Shown here: positions 7,829 through 17,836 of the stretch, piece after piece | How positions within the stretch are numbered: position 1 is the stretch's first letter | How the letters are laid out: every line of letters starts with the position of its first letter | Translations under genes and position numbers: made by a program | Assembly (NCBI RefSeq): GCF_000154845.1 | Contig: NZ_DS981486.1 | Location: 1-64,000 of the forward strand | Source of the DNA: Phocaeicola coprocola DSM 17136 | GTDB taxonomy: Bacteria > Bacteroidota > Bacteroidia > Bacteroidales > Bacteroidaceae | Direction: 5' to 3' | DNA: 64,000 nt | The notes under the pieces: generated by a model | What the model saw: the letters and a program-made list of their open reading frames with translations, nothing else | The model's database searches: none | Told to the model about the DNA's origin: nothing

Positions 7829-10534
7829 ATGACCTTGTACATCATTCTACTTTTTATCGCCTTGTGTGCCGGCATGGCCCTGTCGGTCTATGCGTTCGGT
7901 ACCGGAGGCAAGCGTAAGCGTATCTTTCAGGACATCTATTTTTCTGTGGAAGATACGAACGGCGTGGGCGTGCTGTACACCAAGACGGGCGAATATTCAG
8001 CCATCCTGAAAATAGAGAATCCCGTGCAGAAATACTGTGCGAACATCGACAGCTACTACGAGTTCACGCACCTTTTCACCGCCCTCGCGCAGACGCTCGG
8101 CGAAGGATATGCCCTGCACAAACAGGACATCTTCATCCGGAAACAGTTCGAGAACGAGACGGGGGACAAACACGAGTTCCTCTCATCGGCCTACTTCCGT
8201 TACTTCAAGGGGCGTAACTATACGGACAGCGTGTGTTACCTGACCATCACGCAGGAGGCGAAGAAGAGCCGCCTGTTCTCGTTCGACAACAAGAAGTGGC
8301 GCGACTTTCTGGTCAAGATACGCAAAGTGCATGACCAGCTGCACGATGCCGGGGTACAGGCCAGGTTCCTGAACAAAGCCGAAGCGAGCGAATACGTGGA
8401 CCGCTATTTCGCCATGAACTTCAAGGAGCGGATCGTGTCGATGACCAACTTCAAGGCGGACGACGAAACGGTCTCGATGGGCGACAAACGCTGCAAGGTA
8501 TATAGCCTTGTCGATGTGGACTGTGCCGCACTGCCCTCACTGATACGGCCTTACACCAATATAGAGGTCAATAACACGGATATGCCCGTGGACCTGCTGG
8601 CTGCCATCGACAACATTCCGAATGCGGAGACGGTCGTCTATAACCAGATTGTCTTCCTGCCCAACCAGAAAAGGGAACTGGCCCTGCTGGACAAAAAGAA
8701 GAACCGGCACGCCAGTATTCCCAATCCGAGCAACCAGATGGCCGTGGAGGACATCAAGCGGGTGCAGGAGGTCATCGCGCGGGAAAGCAAGCAGCTCGTG
8801 TACACCCATTTCAACCTGATCGTCGCCGTACCGGCCGATACGGACCTGCAAAAATGCACGAACCACTTGGAGAATGCTTTCGGACGTATGGGTATCCATA
8901 TTTCCAAAAGGGCGTACAACCAACTGGAACTGTTCGTGAACTCGTTTCCGGGTAACTGTTACGGCATGAACGAGGACTATGACCGCTTCCTGACGCTGGG
9001 TGACGCGGCGATGTGTCTGATGTATAAGGAGCACATACAGCACAGCGAGGAGACACCGCTGAAAATCTACTACACAGACCGCCAAGGCGTGCCGGTGGCT
9101 ATCGACATCACGGGAAAGGAGGGGAAAAACAAGCTGACGGACAACTCGAACTTTTTCTGTCTCGGTCCTTCGGGCAGCGGCAAGAGCTTCCACATGAACT
9201 CTGTCGTGCGCCAGTTGTACGAGCAAGGAACGGACGTGGTGATGGTCGATACGGGTAACAGCTACGAGGGACTTTGCGAATACCTCGGCGGCAAGTACAT
9301 TTCCTATACCGAGGAAAGACCGATTACGATGAACCCATTCCGCATCAATCGGGCGGAAATGAATGTGGAGAAGACGGGCTTCCTGAAAAACCTCGTGCTG
9401 CTCATCTGGAAAGGCTCGCAGGGTACGGTCACAAAGACAGAGGACCGCCTGATAGAACAGGTCATCACGGAGTATTACGACACTTATTTCAATGGGTTCG
9501 ACGGCTTCACACCCCTGCAACGGGAGGATTTGCGTAAGGGGCTGCTCATCGACGACCGTAACCATGCCGAGAAGCAGGACGAGGACGAAGGAGAGCGGAC
9601 CGGGCGTATCGAGCGCATGATCGACGAGATGGAACGCCGCCGTAAGGAGTTGAAAGTGGAAGAGCTGTCGTTCAACTCGTTCTATGAATTTTCCGTGCAG
9701 CGCATCCCCGACATCTGTGCCGAAAACCATATTTCGGGCATCGACATATCGACGTACCGTTACATGATGAAGGACTTCTATCGGGGCGGCAATCATGAAA
9801 AGACGCTGAACGAGAACATGGACAGTTCATTGTTCGATGAGACGTTCATCGTCTTCGAAATTGACAGTATAAAGGATGATCCTCTCCTGTTCCCTCTTGT
9901 CACACTGATTATCATGGATGTATTCTTACAGAAGATGCGTATCAAGAAGAACCGCAAAGTCCTGGTCATAGAGGAAGCGTGGAAGGCCATTGCCAGCCCG
10001 CTCATGGCCGAATACATCAAGTTTATGTACAAGACGGCCCGTAAGTTCTGGGCCTCGGTCGGCGTGGTGACGCAGGAGATACAGGACATCATCGGCAGCC
10101 CTATCGTCAAGGAAGCCATCATCAACAACTCCGACGTGGTGATGCTGCTTGACCAGAGCAAGTTCCGCGAGCGGTTCGATGAAATCAAGGCTATTCTCGG
10201 ACTTACCGACGTGGACTGCAAAAAGATATTCACCATCAACCGGCTGGAAAACAAGGAAGGGCGCAGCTTCTTCCGAGAGGTGTTCATCCGCCGGGGGACG
10301 ACCAGCGGCGTGTACGGCGTGGAAGAACCAAGAGAGTGTTACATGACCTACACCACCGAGCGGGCGGAGAAAGAAGCCCTGAAACTCTACAAGCGGGAAT
10401 TGCGGTGCAGCCATCAGGAAGCTATCGAGGCGTACTGTCGGGATTGGAACGCCAGCGGTATCGGAAAATCCCTGCCGTTCGCCCAAAAGGTCAACGAGGC
10501 CGGGCGGATATTGAACCTTCATGTAAAACAATAA
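7829..10534 (+). CDS. traG: TraG, VirB4-family conjugation ATPase
   Basis: 901 residues from 7829. An N-terminal membrane segment (LYIILLFIALCAGMALSVYA) is followed by the DUF3875-type N-domain and a C-terminal motor. Walker A is GPSGSGKS (about residue 445) and Walker B is VLVIEEAW (about 711); TARKFWASVGVVTQEIQDI resembles the VirB4 motif region beyond it. This is the hexameric ATPase that powers pilus assembly and DNA transfer. The 7766 start would place 21 residues across the hairpin at 7778 and is less likely. Length fits the family. Confidence 0.95.
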   Translation: MTLYIILLFIALCAGMALSVYAFGTGGKRKRIFQDIYFSVEDTNGVGVLYTKTGEYSAILKIENPVQKYCANIDSYYEFTHLFTALAQTLGEGYALHKQDIFIRKQFENETGDKHEFLSSAYFRYFKGRNYTDSVCYLTITQEAKKSRLFSFDNKKWRDFLVKIRKVHDQLHDAGVQARFLNKAEASEYVDRYFAMNFKERIVSMTNFKADDETVSMGDKRCKVYSLVDVDCAALPSLIRPYTNIEVNNTDMPVDLLAAIDNIPNAETVVYNQIVFLPNQKRELALLDKKKNRHASIPNPSNQMAVEDIKRVQEVIARESKQLVYTHFNLIVAVPADTDLQKCTNHLENAFGRMGIHISKRAYNQLELFVNSFPGNCYGMNEDYDRFLTLGDAAMCLMYKEHIQHSEETPLKIYYTDRQGVPVAIDITGKEGKNKLTDNSNFFCLGPSGSGKSFHMNSVVRQLYEQGTDVVMVDTGNSYEGLCEYLGGKYISYTEERPITMNPFRINRAEMNVEKTGFLKNLVLLIWKGSQGTVTKTEDRLIEQVITEYYDTYFNGFDGFTPLQREDLRKGLLIDDRNHAEKQDEDEGERTGRIERMIDEMERRRKELKVEELSFNSFYEFSVQRIPDICAENHISGIDISTYRYMMKDFYRGGNHEKTLNENMDSSLFDETFIVFEIDSIKDDPLLFPLVTLIIMDVFLQKMRIKKNRKVLVIEEAWKAIASPLMAEYIKFMYKTARKFWASVGVVTQEIQDIIGSPIVKEAIINNSDVVMLLDQSKFRERFDEIKAILGLTDVDCKKIFTINRLENKEGRSFFREVFIRRGTTSGVYGVEEPRECYMTYTTERAEKEALKLYKRELRCSHQEAIEAYCRDWNASGIGKSLPFAQKVNEAGRILNLHVKQ

Positions 10535-10558
10535 CAATCAAATCATCAATTACAGAAA

Positions 10559-10969
10559 ATGGAAAAGATAGACATCAGCCAAAGTGTGAAGACACTTGAG
10601 TTCGGGAGCAAATATGAAGCCCGTATCCAACGGATATTCCGTGAGTTCGACATCAAAACCATCCGGGATTTGTGCCAATGGCCCGGAAAGGACTTGGTAA
10701 GGGTACGCGACATGGGAAGAAAAAGCATCGAGGAAATAGAGGATGTTCTGGAAAGGTACAATCTCCGGTTGGGAATGCCCGGTAAGGAACTGGACGAATA
10801 CGCCGGTATCGGAAATTCCGTGCAGGACGAGGAAGAAGAGGCGAAGTGGGAACAACGCAGGTACGAGATAGCCAAGGAGGTATTCATACACCACCGTCTG
10901 GTGGCAAATTCCGCCGTATATGAGGCCGACGAACTGATACGTGCACTAAGAGGCATGACGCGCCGTTGA
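10559..10969 (+). CDS. Free-standing RNA polymerase alpha-CTD-like protein
   Basis: 136 residues. The first half (TIRDLCQWPGKDLVRVRDMG then RKSIEEIEDVLERYNLRLGM) has the helix-hairpin-helix layout of the RNA polymerase alpha-subunit C-terminal domain, which binds UP elements and activators. The second half is charged and helical. There is no membrane or export signal, so it is cytoplasmic, unusual within a run of envelope genes. It may bind DNA or compete with the host alpha-CTD to steer polymerase; this is inference from fold similarity. Confidence 0.7.
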   Translation: MEKIDISQSVKTLEFGSKYEARIQRIFREFDIKTIRDLCQWPGKDLVRVRDMGRKSIEEIEDVLERYNLRLGMPGKELDEYAGIGNSVQDEEEEAKWEQRRYEIAKEVFIHHRLVANSAVYEADELIRALRGMTRR

Positions 10970-10999
10970 CGGGGGCTGTTTTTAACCGGGGAGGAATCC

Positions 11000-13558
11000 A
11001 TGATGAAACGGCTGTCACTTATCCTTATGCTCCTGTCGCTCGTTGTCGTACAGCACATCCACGCGCAGTATTACAGCGTGAACTACGATGCGCGTACCGT
11101 GGCGGCAATGGCTACCGCTTTCGGTACGGAAGCCGTGGCGGAAAGCTATTACCGGGAGCAGGTCGATGACATACTCAAGCACTACAATGCGGCGGAAGTG
11201 GCCACGGCGGGGATTTTTGCCTCCAAGTTCTTGGAGCATAAAGCCTTTTCCGACCTCGGTATCTGGAACAGCAGTACGGAGAACTACTACTACCGCCGCA
11301 TTTACCGCATGGTCTCGGAGAAGATCATACCCAAGATATGGGTGGTGGCGAAACTGATGCTCCGCTCACCGCAAACGGCTATCTACTGGGGCAGCTACCT
11401 GATGAAAATCTGCGACGAAACGAAAAGCCTGTGTATGCAGTTCGAGAGTGTAGTGACGAACAGCACGTTGGGCTTTTCGGACATCGTGTTTCTGGAAATC
11501 AACCGGAACATCGCCCCTCTGTTGAAACTCTCGGAGATAGGCGACATCGACTGGCAGCACATGCTGGACGACATCGCCAGCGTGCCGGGCAATTTCACCA
11601 AGGAGAACCTGCAACACGACATCGACAACCTCTACAACATGGGTGTCGGTCTCGCCTCGGCAGGTATCGGGAACATTGGTGACGCCCTGTTGCAAACCAG
11701 TTCGTTCCATGAGCTGATGGGCGGCAGGGTCAGCAAGGTCATCGACCTGTATGACCATTACGGTGCGCTCTTCGAGCAGGCGGAGCATGACCTCGGCGGC
11801 CTGCTGATTGACATGGTGGGCGGTGAGGACAACGTGGCGGGACTGTTCGATTTCAGCAACTACGACCTTACCTCCTGGATGACGGACTATCTGGACGAGA
11901 CGGCGGGAAACTACTACACGCAACGGTGGTATATCGCCCGGCGTGAGCAAGGGAGTATCGCCTTGTGCGACTACTACCCGCCGACGGACGATAACAGCAT
12001 ACTGAACGGCGGCGAATGGACGCGTTTCGAGACAACCGATCCCGACTTTTATCCCAATGCCTCGCAACGGGAGCAGGCGCTCGCCAATTCGGAACGGTAC
12101 GCCGGTTGGTCGAGAAGCCGGGTACAGCAGCTCAACAACCAGAATGACGGCTATACCTATAGTATCAACTACTGGCAGAACGGCTATATCATCAGCCGGG
12201 GCGGCAAACAGACGAAGAAGGCATACGCCTACGAAATCCATGTGAAGAAAAGCTGGAACCGGGAAGAGGTCGTCTATGAAGAGGTGTTCGATTCCTACTC
12301 GATGGACCTGAACACGTTCAAAGCCGGGCTTAACGCCCGACTCTCGGAGTTCAACGACAACGAGGAAGGTTATACCTATTATATAGCTTCTGACGCGCGG
12401 AACTATTATCAGGCGACGGACGCCGCGAAATTGCAAGGCTGCGAGAGCGTGACCATCAGTGTAACCTGTTCGGACGGGGCTACGCTCGGTCAGGGCACGA
12501 CGCAGTACAAGTGCCGAACGTGCGGCAAATCCCTGAACGCCCATTCAAAGGAGTGTGCCATGCAGACCACGGTTACGGAGAACGAACTGGACTTGTCCGA
12601 GCTGGACGCCATGCTGCAGGAGGCAGAGAATCAGGTAGCCGCCATCCAGTCGCAAATCAACGCGTTGGAGAGCGAGAATGCCGACCTGCTGAAAAAAATC
12701 GCCGAGGCAAGCGTGGAAGATGCGGCGGTGTACCGGCAGCAGTACAACGCGAACAAGACACAGATAGACCGCCTGAAAAGCGAGCTGTCCGAATGGCAGA
12801 AGAAACAACGGGAATACACCGACGCGAAAACCGAGGCGGCGGGCGATAACGATGTGGCAACAGACGACTATTACCGCATACCGGCCATCATGCAGGACTG
12901 CAAGACGGCTTACAGCCTGTCGTGGCAGGACGGCGGGGCGTGGAACGGCTACACCTATGTCCGTAAGGCGACCATGCCGAACATCAACGGGGTCATCACG
13001 TTCAAGGCGACGGTCTCGATAGCCCGCAAACCGAAATATTTCCTCGGTATCAAGATACACCGTGCCATCGTGCAGATCAGTTGGGAACTGACCACGGAAT
13101 ACACCGACACGTATGTGGCCGACGTGCTGACGCTCGACCCTAACCTGTCGGACGCGGAGAAAACGAAACTGGTGAACGACCGTATTGCGGAGATTGCACG
13201 AGAGCATCCTTCGTGCAAGATCACGACGGAATATGCCCGTACCCCACCATTGGAAGAGACTCCGACCGGGGAGGTGTACCATCTGCTGTGGTCAAGCGAC
13301 CGGCTCGAAATCGCACGGGAAGTGGATTCCCGGATTACGATGATATATGCCGACCTCGTGTCACTGGAGAAGATGATGCACTACAAACGGAGCATCATCG
13401 ACGTGCTGAAGGACGTGCTGCCCGAATTGGATATGGACGAGGGACGCAGGCTGACGCTCGTGGAGGAATGCCACGAACGCTGGGTGGAGAATGCGCGGAA
13501 CCTGCGGAGCGGAAACGGCAGGAACGGCAAAGGCAGCGGAAAGGAGGTGCGGCCATGA
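11000..13558 (+). CDS. Large secreted transfer-operon protein, function unknown
   Basis: 852 residues with a signal peptide (LSLILMLLSLVVVQHIHA, cut before QYYSV). A helical N-terminal third, tyrosine-rich middle (residues 300-500), a C-x2-C...C segment (YKCRTCGKSLNAHSKEC, about 505-521), a coiled coil (about 535-605) and a C-terminal mixed domain follow. It should be periplasmic or surface-exposed and belong to the transfer channel or mating contact. A GGGGAGGAAT ribosome site precedes the start, unusual in this phylum. The stop overlaps the next start (ATGA). No family recognised. Confidence 0.75.
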   Translation: MMKRLSLILMLLSLVVVQHIHAQYYSVNYDARTVAAMATAFGTEAVAESYYREQVDDILKHYNAAEVATAGIFASKFLEHKAFSDLGIWNSSTENYYYRRIYRMVSEKIIPKIWVVAKLMLRSPQTAIYWGSYLMKICDETKSLCMQFESVVTNSTLGFSDIVFLEINRNIAPLLKLSEIGDIDWQHMLDDIASVPGNFTKENLQHDIDNLYNMGVGLASAGIGNIGDALLQTSSFHELMGGRVSKVIDLYDHYGALFEQAEHDLGGLLIDMVGGEDNVAGLFDFSNYDLTSWMTDYLDETAGNYYTQRWYIARREQGSIALCDYYPPTDDNSILNGGEWTRFETTDPDFYPNASQREQALANSERYAGWSRSRVQQLNNQNDGYTYSINYWQNGYIISRGGKQTKKAYAYEIHVKKSWNREEVVYEEVFDSYSMDLNTFKAGLNARLSEFNDNEEGYTYYIASDARNYYQATDAAKLQGCESVTISVTCSDGATLGQGTTQYKCRTCGKSLNAHSKECAMQTTVTENELDLSELDAMLQEAENQVAAIQSQINALESENADLLKKIAEASVEDAAVYRQQYNANKTQIDRLKSELSEWQKKQREYTDAKTEAAGDNDVATDDYYRIPAIMQDCKTAYSLSWQDGGAWNGYTYVRKATMPNINGVITFKATVSIARKPKYFLGIKIHRAIVQISWELTTEYTDTYVADVLTLDPNLSDAEKTKLVNDRIAEIAREHPSCKITTEYARTPPLEETPTGEVYHLLWSSDRLEIAREVDSRITMIYADLVSLEKMMHYKRSIIDVLKDVLPELDMDEGRRLTLVEECHERWVENARNLRSGNGRNGKGSGKEVRP

Positions 13559-14277
13559 AACGTGCCCTGCTGATGGCAGTCGTGCTGCTGGCTCTCCTGC
13601 CCGGCATTGCCAAGGCGCAATGGACGTTCGACATCGTGTCGGTAGAAGCCTACATCAACGACCACAAGAAGCAACGCAGCCTGCTGCTGGCCCGCAGTAC
13701 GCTGGAATACAGCAACAAGCTGCTGCACGAGTACAGCCGCAAAGAGGTCGGCGAGTACAAGGAACTGAATGTGGACTTGGACCGCTACACCCGTGCCTTC
13801 GACGTCATCGACGTGATGTACCAGTCCTTGCGGACGGTGCTGAACGTGAAAAGCACCTATACGGCGGTCAGCGACCGTATCGGCGATTACAAGAGACTGC
13901 TGGAGGACTTCAACGATAGAATCGTGAAACGGGGGCGCATCGACCCCGGCGATGCCGTGATACTGGCCATCAACGAAAAGGCAATACGGGACATCGCCGA
14001 TGACGGGAAACAGCTTTACAAATCGGTCAGTGACCTCGTGCTGTATGCCACAGGGGCGGCAGAATGTTCGACCTCCGACCTGCTGATGGTGCTGGAAGCG
14101 GTGAACACGTCGCTGGACGACATCGAGCGGCACCTGAACCGGGCGTATATCGAGACGTGGCGGTACATACAGGTGCGCATCGGTTACTGGAAAGCGAAGA
14201 TTTACCGTCCCAAGGTCAAGGAGATTATCGACGGGGCTTTCGGACGATGGCGCAAAGCGGGACGGCTGGATTATTAA
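13555..14277 (+). CDS. Secreted helical transfer protein (TraI/VirB5 position)
   Basis: 240 residues with a clear signal peptide (MKRALLMAVVLLALLPGIAKA, cut before QWTF). The rest is long amphipathic helices with repeated heptads and two short cysteine-poor loops. Such small helical periplasmic proteins take the TraI/VirB5 place in Bacteroides operons, but sequence support is weak. An AAGGAGG site lies 7 bases before the start, and ATGA overlap couples it to the 852-residue protein. Confidence 0.7.
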   Translation: MKRALLMAVVLLALLPGIAKAQWTFDIVSVEAYINDHKKQRSLLLARSTLEYSNKLLHEYSRKEVGEYKELNVDLDRYTRAFDVIDVMYQSLRTVLNVKSTYTAVSDRIGDYKRLLEDFNDRIVKRGRIDPGDAVILAINEKAIRDIADDGKQLYKSVSDLVLYATGAAECSTSDLLMVLEAVNTSLDDIERHLNRAYIETWRYIQVRIGYWKAKIYRPKVKEIIDGAFGRWRKAGRLDY

Positions 14278-14432
14278 CGAACGATAAAAGGGAAAGAAGG
14301 CAAACTATCTACAGGTTAGAGTTTGACTTCCATGCCATCGACATCGGGAAATAAAAACAGAGAAAGAATTTTTAGTACAAACAAGCCTATTGGGATTATA
14401 CCAAGGGATAAAAAGACATTCAGATTGATGCA

Positions 14433-15191
14433 ATGGAAAAGATTGTTTTTGCAAAAGACATTACGTTATATAAGGCCGATTGTCTTGAAGTGATGCCTTT
14501 TCTTCCGGAATCAAGCATTGATTTGGTTTTATGCGATCCCCCTTTTGGAATTACAGCTTCACAGTGGGATAAAATAATACCATTCCCGGAAATGTGGAAA
14601 GAGATCAGGAGAGTCAGGAAAGAAAATGCACCTACGGTCTTATTTGGCAGCGAACCGTTCAGCAGCTTTCTACGCTGCGGCAATTTAGATGAATTTAAAT
14701 ATGACTGGGTTTGGGAAAAGTCAAAAGCAAGCAATTTTCTTCTCGCTAAAAAACAACCTCTAAAAGCACATGAGCTAATAAGTGTCTTTGGCAAAGGCAG
14801 AACCCCTTATTATCCAATCATGGAGGAAGGCGAGCCTTACGGGAACCGCACGAAGAGAGGAAGCAATTGGACAGGGATAAACAATGTACCCAATCCTACA
14901 TTCAGGCATGAAAACAAAGGGACAAGATATCCACGAAGTGTGATATACTTCAAAACAGCGGAATCGGAAGGCAAAACGATTCATGTCAACCAAAAGCCGA
15001 TTGCATTATTGGAGTATCTGATAAAAACATACACAAAGGAAGGAGATACTGTCCTTGATTTTGCTTCGGGGAGCATGAGCACCGCAATTGCCTGTATCTA
15101 TACGAATAGAAAATGTATTTGCATTGAAAAAGACGAGACATATTTCTCGCAAGGAGAGAAACGAGTCAGGAATGAATACCAATATTTATGA
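14433..15191 (+). CDS. Orphan DNA methyltransferase, beta class
   Basis: 252 residues. Catalytic motif IV is CDPPFG (about residue 34) and the S-adenosylmethionine motif I is VLDFASGSMSTA (about 207), a D-before-A/G order typical of beta-class N6-adenine or N4-cytosine methyltransferases. There is no restriction enzyme next to it. Base composition is clearly more AT-rich than the transfer genes on both sides, so it was inserted into the operon. Likely role: protecting the element from host restriction. Confidence 0.9.
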   Translation: MEKIVFAKDITLYKADCLEVMPFLPESSIDLVLCDPPFGITASQWDKIIPFPEMWKEIRRVRKENAPTVLFGSEPFSSFLRCGNLDEFKYDWVWEKSKASNFLLAKKQPLKAHELISVFGKGRTPYYPIMEEGEPYGNRTKRGSNWTGINNVPNPTFRHENKGTRYPRSVIYFKTAESEGKTIHVNQKPIALLEYLIKTYTKEGDTVLDFASGSMSTAIACIYTNRKCICIEKDETYFSQGEKRVRNEYQYL

Positions 15192-15266
15192 CAGTAAAGG
15201 AAGCTCAAAAAAAGTATGACTATACGATATAAATAACTGTAAAATAATGAATAACCGGAAATTAAT

Positions 15267-16034
15267 ATGAACAGAACTCTCTTACTCATGGCGGTTGCAG
15301 CAGTTGCAACGAGCGGTGTCAAGGCGCAGTCGGTTACTTACAACCATGACTCGCCGAAACAGAACCAGATTACGGTTATGGAAACCGGTACGGGCGCTCT
15401 GTCGCCCGAACTTTATTACACGCTGCTGCACAACAAGTACAAGAAGTCGGCGGCAAGCAAGAACAAACTGTCGTTCCGCACGCTGGCGGGTGTGAACCTG
15501 TACAACCAGACAGACGAGGCGGAAGCCATCGACTCGGCACTGGTCAAGCGGGCCGAAATCGAGGCACTGAATGTAGCCGACCGGCAGATTGACCTCGCGT
15601 GGCTGGCCGAGGGCGATAAGATAAACGCTCAAATGGAACGGCTTCAGCGCAACATCGACCGCATCCCCCTTGCCGGGGGCACAACGGACGACAGGGAGCG
15701 GTGGACGGAATACTACCACGTCTACCAGTGCGCCATTGACGCTACGAAGGACGCCTACATGCCCAACGCACAACGGAAGAAAGAGTACCTGCGAATCTAC
15801 GAGGACGTGGTACGGCAGAACGAGATTCTGGTCGGCTACCTTGCCCGAAGACAGAACGCCACGGTTGCGAACGGGCTGCTGAATGCAACCGCCGACCGGA
15901 GACTGGACAAGGGCGGTATCGTCCGCGAGGCGATGGGCCGGTGGAACGAATCGCGTTCCGCCGTGCGAGGGGCGCAATCGGGCGGCGAAACTGATACGGG
16001 AGACGGAGACGAGACGGTAAACAGAAAGAACTAA
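15267..16034 (+). CDS. Secreted transfer protein, DUF5045-like
   Basis: 255 residues with a signal peptide (LLLMAVAAVATSGVKA, cut before QSVTY). The body is mostly helical (VKRAEIEALNVADRQIDLAW, then a second helix pair) with a glycine/aspartate-rich tail. It precedes TraJ by 13 bases, as the DUF5045 family does in related operons. It is presumably a periplasmic part of the channel; the family name is from memory and tentative. Confidence 0.65.
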   Translation: MNRTLLLMAVAAVATSGVKAQSVTYNHDSPKQNQITVMETGTGALSPELYYTLLHNKYKKSAASKNKLSFRTLAGVNLYNQTDEAEAIDSALVKRAEIEALNVADRQIDLAWLAEGDKINAQMERLQRNIDRIPLAGGTTDDRERWTEYYHVYQCAIDATKDAYMPNAQRKKEYLRIYEDVVRQNEILVGYLARRQNATVANGLLNATADRRLDKGGIVREAMGRWNESRSAVRGAQSGGETDTGDGDETVNRKN

Positions 16035-16047
16035 AAACACACAACGT

Positions 16048-17181
16048 ATGGCAGACGGAAATATTCTTTCGGATTTCGGTATCGACCTCTTGGAAGAGGA
16101 AATCGACGACGTGATTTTTCAGACCAACGAGTTTCTGACCGATGCGACCTTTACCGGCTCGCAAGGTCCCTTCTGGTGGATTCTTCAAATGTGCATGGCA
16201 CTGGCCGCCCTATTCGCCATCATCATGGCGGCAGGCATGGCGTACAAAATGATGGTCAAGCACGAGCCTTTGGACGTGATGAAGCTCTTCAGACCGCTGG
16301 CCGTGTCGCTTATCCTCTGCTGGTGGTATCCTCCGGCAGACACGGGCATGGCAAACAGCGGGAGCAACTGGTGCTTTTTAGATTTCCTCTCCTATATCCC
16401 GAACTGCGTCGGTTCGTACACACATGACCTGTACGAGGCCGAAGCCTCGCAAATCTCGGACAAGTTCGAGGAAGTGCAGGAGTTGATTTACGTGCGCGAC
16501 ACGATGTACACTGCCCTGCAGGCACAGGCCGATGTCGCCCATACGGGTACGTCGGACCCAAACCTTATCGAGGCAACGATGGAACAGACAGGTGTGGACG
16601 AGGTAACGAACATGGAGAAGGATGCGGCGAAGCTGTGGTTCACCTCGCTGACTTCGGGGGTAATCGTGGGGATTGACAAAATCATCATGCTGATAGCCCT
16701 TGTAGTATTCAGAATCGGTTGGTGGGTTACCATCTATTGTCAGCAAATTCTTTTGGGAATGCTCACCATCTTCGGCCCTATACAGTGGGCGTTCTCGCTC
16801 CTGCCCAAATGGGAAGGTGCGTGGGCGAAGTGGCTCACGAGGTATCTGACGGTGCATTTCTACGGGGCGATGCTCTACTTCGTGGGCTTCTACGTGCTGC
16901 TGCTGTTCGACATCGTGCTGTGCATACAGGTGGAGAACCTGACGGCAATCACGGCGAGCGAGCAGACGATGGCGGCTTACCTGCAAAACAGCTTCTTCTC
17001 CGCCGGCTACCTGATGGCGGCAAGCATCGTGGCCCTGAAATGCCTGAACCTCGTTCCCGACCTTGCGGCATGGATGATACCGGAGGGCGATACGGCGTTC
17101 TCGACCCGAAACTTCGGTGAGGGCGTGGCGCAGCAGGCCAAAATGACGGCGACGGGCGCAATGGGTACGGTAATGAGATAA
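16048..17181 (+). CDS. traJ: TraJ, VirB6-like polytopic membrane protein
   Basis: 377 residues with at least five membrane segments, for example MCMALAALFAIIMAAGMAYK, IIMLIALVVFRIGWW, ILLGMLTIFGPIQWAFSLL and GAMLYFVGFYVLLLFDIVL. The central loop carries a short acidic stretch. TraJ is the inner-membrane channel component comparable to VirB6. It lies upstream of TraK, in the standard order. Confidence 0.92.
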   Translation: MADGNILSDFGIDLLEEEIDDVIFQTNEFLTDATFTGSQGPFWWILQMCMALAALFAIIMAAGMAYKMMVKHEPLDVMKLFRPLAVSLILCWWYPPADTGMANSGSNWCFLDFLSYIPNCVGSYTHDLYEAEASQISDKFEEVQELIYVRDTMYTALQAQADVAHTGTSDPNLIEATMEQTGVDEVTNMEKDAAKLWFTSLTSGVIVGIDKIIMLIALVVFRIGWWVTIYCQQILLGMLTIFGPIQWAFSLLPKWEGAWAKWLTRYLTVHFYGAMLYFVGFYVLLLFDIVLCIQVENLTAITASEQTMAAYLQNSFFSAGYLMAASIVALKCLNLVPDLAAWMIPEGDTAFSTRNFGEGVAQQAKMTATGAMGTVMR

Positions 17182-17208
17182 CAAAGTAACGATAAATATT
17201 CAAACAAA

Positions 17209-17823
17209 ATGGTCATCAAGAATTTAGAGAACAAAATCAAACTGGTCGGAATTATCTGCACCGCCTTTCTCGTGGGGTGCGTCATCATCAGCATGTCGAG
17301 TATCTGGACGGCCCGCATGATGGTTACGGACGCTCAAAAGAAGGTGTATGTGCTGGACGGCAACGTGCCCATACTGGTACGCCGCACGACGATGGAGGAA
17401 ACGCTCGACGTGGAAGCCAAGAGCCATGTAGAGATGTTCCACCACTACTTTTTCACGCTTGCCCCTGACGACAAGTACATCCGCTACACGATGGAGAAAG
17501 CGATGTACTTAGTGGACGAAACGGGCTTGGCACAGTACAACACGCTCAAGGAAAAAGGTTTCTACTCGAACATCTTGGGAACGAGCGCCGTCTTTTCGAT
17601 TTTCTGCGACAGTATCGCCTTCAACAAGGAGAAGATGGAGTTTACCTACTACGGACGGCAGCGTATCGAACGGCGCAGCAATATCCTGATGCGCGAACTG
17701 GTTACGGCGGGACAGCTCAAGCGTGTACCCCGGACGGAGAACAACCCGCACGGGCTGCTCATCGTGAACTGGCGCACACTGCTGAACAAGGACATCGAGC
17801 AAAAGACGAAAAGCAACTATTAA
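17209..17823 (+). CDS. traK: TraK, VirB8-like transfer protein
   Basis: 204 residues starting MVIKNLENKIKL, the characteristic TraK start. One N-terminal membrane segment (LVGIICTAFLVGCVIISMSS) is followed by a periplasmic domain with KKVYVLDGNVPILVRRT and NNPHGLLIVNWRTL, both conserved in the family. It links the inner-membrane complex to the outer core, like VirB8. Spacing to TraL is 13 bases. Confidence 0.95.
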   Translation: MVIKNLENKIKLVGIICTAFLVGCVIISMSSIWTARMMVTDAQKKVYVLDGNVPILVRRTTMEETLDVEAKSHVEMFHHYFFTLAPDDKYIRYTMEKAMYLVDETGLAQYNTLKEKGFYSNILGTSAVFSIFCDSIAFNKEKMEFTYYGRQRIERRSNILMRELVTAGQLKRVPRTENNPHGLLIVNWRTLLNKDIEQKTKSNY

Positions 17824-17836
17824 CACCATCAGCCCT

